Assembly (NCBI GenBank): GCA_963825175.1 | Contig: CAWGSA010000003.1 | Coordinates: forward strand, 248,001 to 312,000 | Length of the DNA stretch: 64,000 bases | Source of the DNA: DATFTF01 sp963825175 | GTDB lineage: Bacteria; Acidobacteriota; Thermoanaerobaculia; UBA5066; Gp7-AA6 | Direction: 5' to 3' | Part shown: in pieces, positions 60,507 to 64,000 of the stretch | Layout: each line of letters starts with the position of its first letter | Position numbering within the stretch: the stretch's first letter is position 1 | Program-made: the position numbers and the translations under genes | Notes under the pieces: model-generated | Told to the model about the DNA's origin: nothing | What the model saw: only the letters and a program-made list of their open reading frames with translations | Databases searched by the model: none

Positions 60507-60590
60507 GCCTCACGCCTCACGCCTCACGCCTCACGCCTCACGCCTCACGCCTCACGCCTCACGCCTCACGCCTCACGCCTCACGCCTCAC
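60507..60590. repeat. perfect heptamer array, 12 x GCCTCAC
   Basis: Twelve exact copies of GCCTCAC (84 bp). The array abuts the stop codon of the upstream HEAT gene (60591-60593) and ends 14 bp before the start codon of the DUF4097-like gene. It is the longest perfect array in the window. Confidence 0.95.
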
Positions 60591-61811
60591 TCACTTGTTC
60601 AAAATCTCGATCAGGTAATCGGTGGCTTCCTTGTCGTGCACCAGGGAGAGTTTCTTGACGATCTCCTGGCGCCACTCGGGGCTCTTCTCCGCCCGCGCGA
60701 GCTCGACCAGTGAGTGGGCGTTGTTTTGAATGAAGAGCCCGTTCAACGCCGCGCGCCGCGCCTCGGGGTCCTTTTCCTCTTTGTAGATCGCGATCAGCGC
60801 GGGCCCGGTGCGGTCTCTGCTCATCACGCCGAGCTTGCGGATCGCGTCGCGGCGGAAGTCCGGGCTCTTGTCCGTCCGAGCGAGCTCCATCAGGTGCTCG
60901 GCGTCGCCGGCCACGAACATGCCCTGGAGGATGGATTCCTTGACCTCCGGATCCGTCTCGGACTGGTAGAGGTCCCGCAGCATTTGCCGCGCTCCCATGA
61001 CCCCCAGAAGCCGCGCGGCCGATCCGCGCAGGCGGGCGTCCTTTTCTCCGCGGGCGGCGGCCAGGACCCGTTCCTTCTCGCCCGACGTCATGAAGCTCTT
61101 GAGGATCCGCTCCTTCATCTCCACGCTCGTGGTGGCGGCGTAGATCTCCGACAGCGTCTGCTGGCTGTCCTTTCCGCCGAAGAGGCCCAGGTACTTGATG
61201 GCAGTCTCCTGAAGCCCCGGATTGGACTTGCCGCGCGCGATGTCCCCGACAATCTGGCGGGCCTGCGGGGATCCGCTCTGCGACAGGACGAAGAGCGCGC
61301 GCTGCTTCATCTTGGGGCTCTGCGGCCCCTGCAGGATCTTCTGGAGCAGCGGCAAGGCCCGTTCGGGATCGCTCCCGACGAGGCTGTTGATGGCCAGCAG
61401 CTTCAGCTCGTCGTCGTCCTGCGTTTCCGGCCGCGCGGTCCGGCCCTTGAGCTCCACTTCCAGGGCGGAGGCATCACCGCTCCAACGGCCCCTGGGAAAA
61501 CGCTGCTTGAGCTGCTCCAGCGTGGCCAGCGCATCGGCCCGCCGGCCGAGCTTGTTCTCGGCATAGGACTTCCAGTACAGCGAGCCCTCCACGCGGTCGC
61601 CCGGAAGCTGGGCGGCCTGGGCAAAGGCCTTCGCTGCCTTCTCCCAGTGTCCCTCGTCCAGCGCGTCGGTTCCCTCTTCGTACAGGTCTTCCTGTCGCGT
61701 GTCCTCCTCCTCGTCGCCCAGGGTGGGCATTCCGGAAGACGGAGCCGCATGCAGAGGAGGCCCGGCGAGGAGCAGGGCAATCGGAACCCAGGACATCGAA
61801 CGCGTCTTCAT
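60591..61811 (-). CDS. exported TPR/HEAT-repeat protein
   Basis: 406 residues. Signal peptide MSWVPIALLLAGPPLHAAP, then an acidic stretch (GDEEEDTRQEDLYEEGTDAL). Two TPR-like units (EKAAKAFAQAAQLPGDRVEG) occupy about residues 45-115. Eight or so HEAT units follow (MKQRALFVLSQSGSPQARQI, LQETAIKYLGLFGGKDSQQT, VKESILQGMFVAGDAEHLME). It is probably a periplasmic scaffold or sensor. It lies 28 bp downstream of the anti-sigma gene and is a candidate partner or regulator of it. Confidence 0.85.
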   Translation of the reverse strand: MKTRSMSWVPIALLLAGPPLHAAPSSGMPTLGDEEEDTRQEDLYEEGTDALDEGHWEKAAKAFAQAAQLPGDRVEGSLYWKSYAENKLGRRADALATLEQLKQRFPRGRWSGDASALEVELKGRTARPETQDDDELKLLAINSLVGSDPERALPLLQKILQGPQSPKMKQRALFVLSQSGSPQARQIVGDIARGKSNPGLQETAIKYLGLFGGKDSQQTLSEIYAATTSVEMKERILKSFMTSGEKERVLAAARGEKDARLRGSAARLLGVMGARQMLRDLYQSETDPEVKESILQGMFVAGDAEHLMELARTDKSPDFRRDAIRKLGVMSRDRTGPALIAIYKEEKDPEARRAALNGLFIQNNAHSLVELARAEKSPEWRQEIVKKLSLVHDKEATDYLIEILNK

Positions 61812-61839
61812 TTCTTCTCCTTGAGCTTCTTGCGTTGGA

Positions 61840-62565
61840 TCACGACGTCACTCCCTGGCCGACGGGTGAGGCCGGCGCCTGCTCGCGCTCCCGCACCCGC
61901 GCGTCCAGCACGCGAACCTTGAACAGCACTTCCTCCGTGTCGATGCGCCGTCGCAACGCCGCGCGCGCGTCGGCCGTCGCGGCTCCGTGCGCGAGCTCGA
62001 GGAGCACGCGCTCCAGGTCGTCGAGCACACTCGCCACAGCGGCATCGCCGGCGGTCGAAGCGGTCTGGCGGATCAGGCGGTTGTCCGCGGCCAGATCTCC
62101 CGCCCGCCGCCGGGCGCCGTCGGGAATCTCCACGGCGGGATCGGCATGGACAAAGTCGAGGAGCACGGCCTGAGACCGCTCGAGGTGGTCGCCGACTGCG
62201 GAGAGAAGGATGCGCTCCCGAACGCTCGACGAGAGGGGCTCGGCGCGGCGCGGCCAGGTCCGTCCGACCAGGAAAGCCACGGCGACGAGCGCCGCCACCG
62301 CGGCGATGCGCAGCAGGTTCCACGTCGACCCGAACGGCGGCCGATGCACCGGGGCCTGGGCCAGCCGGGGAGCGAGCCGGCGCCAGACCTCGCGCCCATA
62401 GGCCTGGTCGCGCTCCGGAACCGGCGTCTCCTCGAGGCTGGACAGGAACTCGGACATGCGCGAGACGCGCAGCCGGCAGCGGGGGCAGGCGTCGACGTGC
62501 CGGCCCGCCGGCGACTCCTCGCCGTAGGCGAGCAGGATCAGGTCCTCGTCTCCCGCGTGATTCAT
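61840..62565 (-). CDS. anti-sigma factor with zinc-finger HC2 motif
   Basis: 241 residues from ATG 62565, overlapping the sigma-factor stop as ATGA. The N-terminal anti-sigma domain has HVDACPRC (H-x3-C-x2-C zinc site) at about residues 22-29. There is one transmembrane helix (LLRIAAVAALVAVAFLVGR). The C-terminal 130 residues are helical (LERSQAVLLDFVHADPAVE, ASVLDDLERVLLELAHGAA) and lie in the periplasm. It should hold the ECF sigma factor inactive until an envelope signal arrives. Confidence 0.87.
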   Translation of the reverse strand: MNHAGDEDLILLAYGEESPAGRHVDACPRCRLRVSRMSEFLSSLEETPVPERDQAYGREVWRRLAPRLAQAPVHRPPFGSTWNLLRIAAVAALVAVAFLVGRTWPRRAEPLSSSVRERILLSAVGDHLERSQAVLLDFVHADPAVEIPDGARRRAGDLAADNRLIRQTASTAGDAAVASVLDDLERVLLELAHGAATADARAALRRRIDTEEVLFKVRVLDARVREREQAPASPVGQGVTS

Positions 62566-63137
62566 GGCGTCTCCGCTCCCAGGGCCGCGAGCTCGCGGCG
62601 CAGCTTGGACACCGCCCGGAAGATGCAGTTCTTGGCCGCCCCCAGCCGCACGTCCAGCGCCCGGGCGATCTCGGCGACCGGCTTGCCCTCGAAGTGCCGG
62701 AGGACGAACGCGGCCCGTTCCATCGGCGACAGCGCTTCGAGCGATGCGGCGAGCTTGCGGCGCACGTCGGCGGCGAAGAGGTCCCGCTCCGGACCGCCGA
62801 AGGCGGCGCCCGTCCCGACCGAGGTCTCGCCCGTCTCGATCAGCTCGATCGGGAAAGCCGCGGCGGCGGGAGCCCTGCGCCGCAACACGTCGATGGCGCA
62901 ATTGGCCGCGATCCGGTGGAGCCAGGTGCTGAACTCGGCCTGGCCCTCGAACCTTGCCAGATTGCGGTAGGCACGTAGGAACGTTTCCTGGACCACGTCT
63001 TCGGCGTCCTCCTCGTTTCCGGTCATGCGGTAGGCCAGTCGGAAGATGTGGCGGCTGTGCCGCTCCACCAGCTCCCGGAAGGCCTCGCGATCGCCGGCCC
63101 GCGCGCGCGCCACGGCGGCGGCATCGATTCCTTCCAT
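62562..63137 (-). CDS. ECF-type RNA polymerase sigma factor
   Basis: 191 residues from ATG 63137. Region 2 has FRLAYRMTGNEEDAEDVVQE, shortened here to GNEEDAEDVVQETFLRAY, and FSTWLHRIAANCAIDVLRRR. Region 4 has LEALSPMERAAFVLRHFEG and VAEIARALDVRLGAAKNCIF (HTH). RpoE-like. It is the first gene of the leftward cluster with its anti-sigma factor, two HEAT proteins and a DUF4097-like protein. Autoregulation is likely, but no convincing GGAAC/GTC promoter was found in the 137 bp upstream. Confidence 0.93.
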   Translation of the reverse strand: MEGIDAAAVARARAGDREAFRELVERHSRHIFRLAYRMTGNEEDAEDVVQETFLRAYRNLARFEGQAEFSTWLHRIAANCAIDVLRRRAPAAAAFPIELIETGETSVGTGAAFGGPERDLFAADVRRKLAASLEALSPMERAAFVLRHFEGKPVAEIARALDVRLGAAKNCIFRAVSKLRRELAALGAETP

Positions 63138-63274
63138 CCGCTCTATTAGACGCAACGTGGCTCGGAAAGTTAGGCGGAGGTGAGGGTCCCTCCCCGCGTT
63201 CCCCCGTCCCCTGTCTGATTCTCGAAAGGGTCGAGCGCGCGTGGCAGATCTGAGGAATGACGGTGCCGATCGAC

Positions 63275-64000
63275 CTATCGCCCCCCGTCCAGGATTTCCC
63301 TGATCTTCTTTCCCAGCATGGCTGGAGTGAAGGGCTTCTGCAGGAAGTGCGTGCCGGGCTCCAGGGCGCCTTCCGGCGCCACCGCCTCGTCGCCGTAGCC
63401 CGAAACGAAGAGGACGGGCGTCCCAGGACGCAGACGCTGGATGTGAGCGGCCACGTCGCGCCCGGTCAGTCCGGGAAGCATGACGTCGGTCACCAGGATG
63501 TCGATCGGCCCTTCGTGCGTTCCCGCCGCGCCGATGGCCTCCGCCGCGTCGCCCGCGGGGATCACCGCGTAGCCCTGGAGTTTCAAGAGCTTCAGAACGA
63601 GAGCCCGCACCTCCGGCTCGTCCTCGACGAAGAGAATCGTCTCCGATCCTCTGGTGGAAGCCGTGGCCCGGGCGTGTTCGATGGCCGAAAGGGGCGCGTC
63701 GACCCGGGGCAGGTAGACCTTGAAGACGCTTCCGTTGCCCGGCTCGCTGTAGACCCAGACGTAGCCGCCGCTCTGCTTGACGATCCCGTAGACCGTCGAC
63801 AGTCCAAGCCCGGTCCCTTGCCCCCTCGCCTTGGTCGTGAAGAAGGGCTCGAAAAGCCGGGCCTGGATCTCGTGAGGAATGCCGACGCCCGTGTCGGAAA
63901 CCGCCAGCTGCGCGTATTCGCCGGGCTCGACCGGAAAGTCCTTGCGCCACCTCGTTCCGTCCAGCTCCGTGTTGCGCGTCTCGATCGAGAGTTTGCCGCC
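63275..64000 (-). CDS. hybrid histidine kinase, C-terminal part (cut by right edge)
   Basis: The frame is open from base 64000 leftwards for 241 codons. It begins inside a HATPase domain (VSDTGVGIPHEIQARLFEPF, ARGQGTGLGLSTVYGIVKQS) and continues into a receiver domain with ETILFVEDEPEVRAL, phosphoacceptor Asp in ILVTDVMLPGLTG, FVSGYGDEA and FLQKPFTPAMLG. It belongs to the same kinase subfamily as the two hybrid kinases at 18.3-23.6 kb. The sensor part lies outside the window. Its stop is 137 bp from the ECF sigma gene start on the same strand. Confidence 0.9.
   Translation of the reverse strand, partial: GGKLSIETRNTELDGTRWRKDFPVEPGEYAQLAVSDTGVGIPHEIQARLFEPFFTTKARGQGTGLGLSTVYGIVKQSGGYVWVYSEPGNGSVFKVYLPRVDAPLSAIEHARATASTRGSETILFVEDEPEVRALVLKLLKLQGYAVIPAGDAAEAIGAAGTHEGPIDILVTDVMLPGLTGRDVAAHIQRLRPGTPVLFVSGYGDEAVAPEGALEPGTHFLQKPFTPAMLGKKIREILDGGR

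Noticed and set aside
60507..60590. Possible CRISPR array
   Set aside because: Units are 7 bp and directly tandem, with no spacers and no cas genes nearby.

Overview
The window is GC-rich, densely coded DNA from a Gram-negative bacterium. Outer-membrane genes are present: KdsC and KdsD for Kdo, LpxH for lipid A, and an Mla-type lipid transporter. Three FG-GAP/ASPIC (CRTAC1-type) exported proteins, a TMTC-like membrane protein with TPRs, a sigma-54 activator fused to a large TPR region, and an ECF sigma/anti-sigma/HEAT cluster together resemble soil or sediment Acidobacteriota. That placement is an inference from gene content and is only moderately confident. I see no transposase, integrase, prophage, CRISPR array, tRNA or rRNA.

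Layout. 1-9.5 kb: an edge-truncated cytochrome c and a ferredoxin. Next comes a leftward run mlaE-mlaF-mlaD-UDP-glucuronate 4-epimerase-ugd-UDP-glucuronate decarboxylase, and divergent from it plsC, an Mrp/ApbC ATPase and a macrodomain protein. 9.5-14.6 kb: two large exported FG-GAP/ASPIC proteins. 14.6-23.6 kb: a rightward two-component cluster (two stand-alone receivers, a PAS kinase, two hybrid kinases and a collapsed kinase remnant). 23.6-31.7 kb (leftward): an FG-GAP/ASPIC lipoprotein, a five-haem membrane cytochrome with TPRs, and a secreted subtilase. 31.9-40.7 kb (rightward): lpxH, aroA, a 1391-residue sigma-54 activator and a TMTC-like protein. 40.7-47.3 kb (leftward): a DUF2062 protein, thiL, lon, hsp20, nrdR and a flippase-like membrane protein. 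47.5-58.3 kb: an exported Ig-like repeat protein with a strong terminator, a radical SAM/SPASM enzyme, tatA-tatC, an S41 protease, kdsC-kdsD and an M16 protease. 58.4-63.1 kb (leftward): ECF sigma factor, anti-sigma factor, HEAT protein, DUF4097-like protein, HEAT protein. The right edge cuts another hybrid kinase.

The most unusual content lies between the genes. (1) Four copies of a roughly 70-85 base element at 28.4, 34.1, 38.4 and 42.5 kb fold as a three-way junction (closing stem, short hairpin, long hairpin). The stems differ between copies but stay paired, and the loop sequences are conserved. Two copies sit beside an identical 41-bp palindrome. (2) At least fourteen spacers hold tandem repeats with a 7- or 8-bp unit that differs from locus to locus. 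Many begin inside the stop codon of the gene before them and many are arranged as inverted pairs. Two arrays are perfect (12 x GCCTCAC and 7 x TCACTCG). (3) A C-rich/G-rich hairpin repeat occurs twice between genes and once in frame inside the multihaem cytochrome gene.
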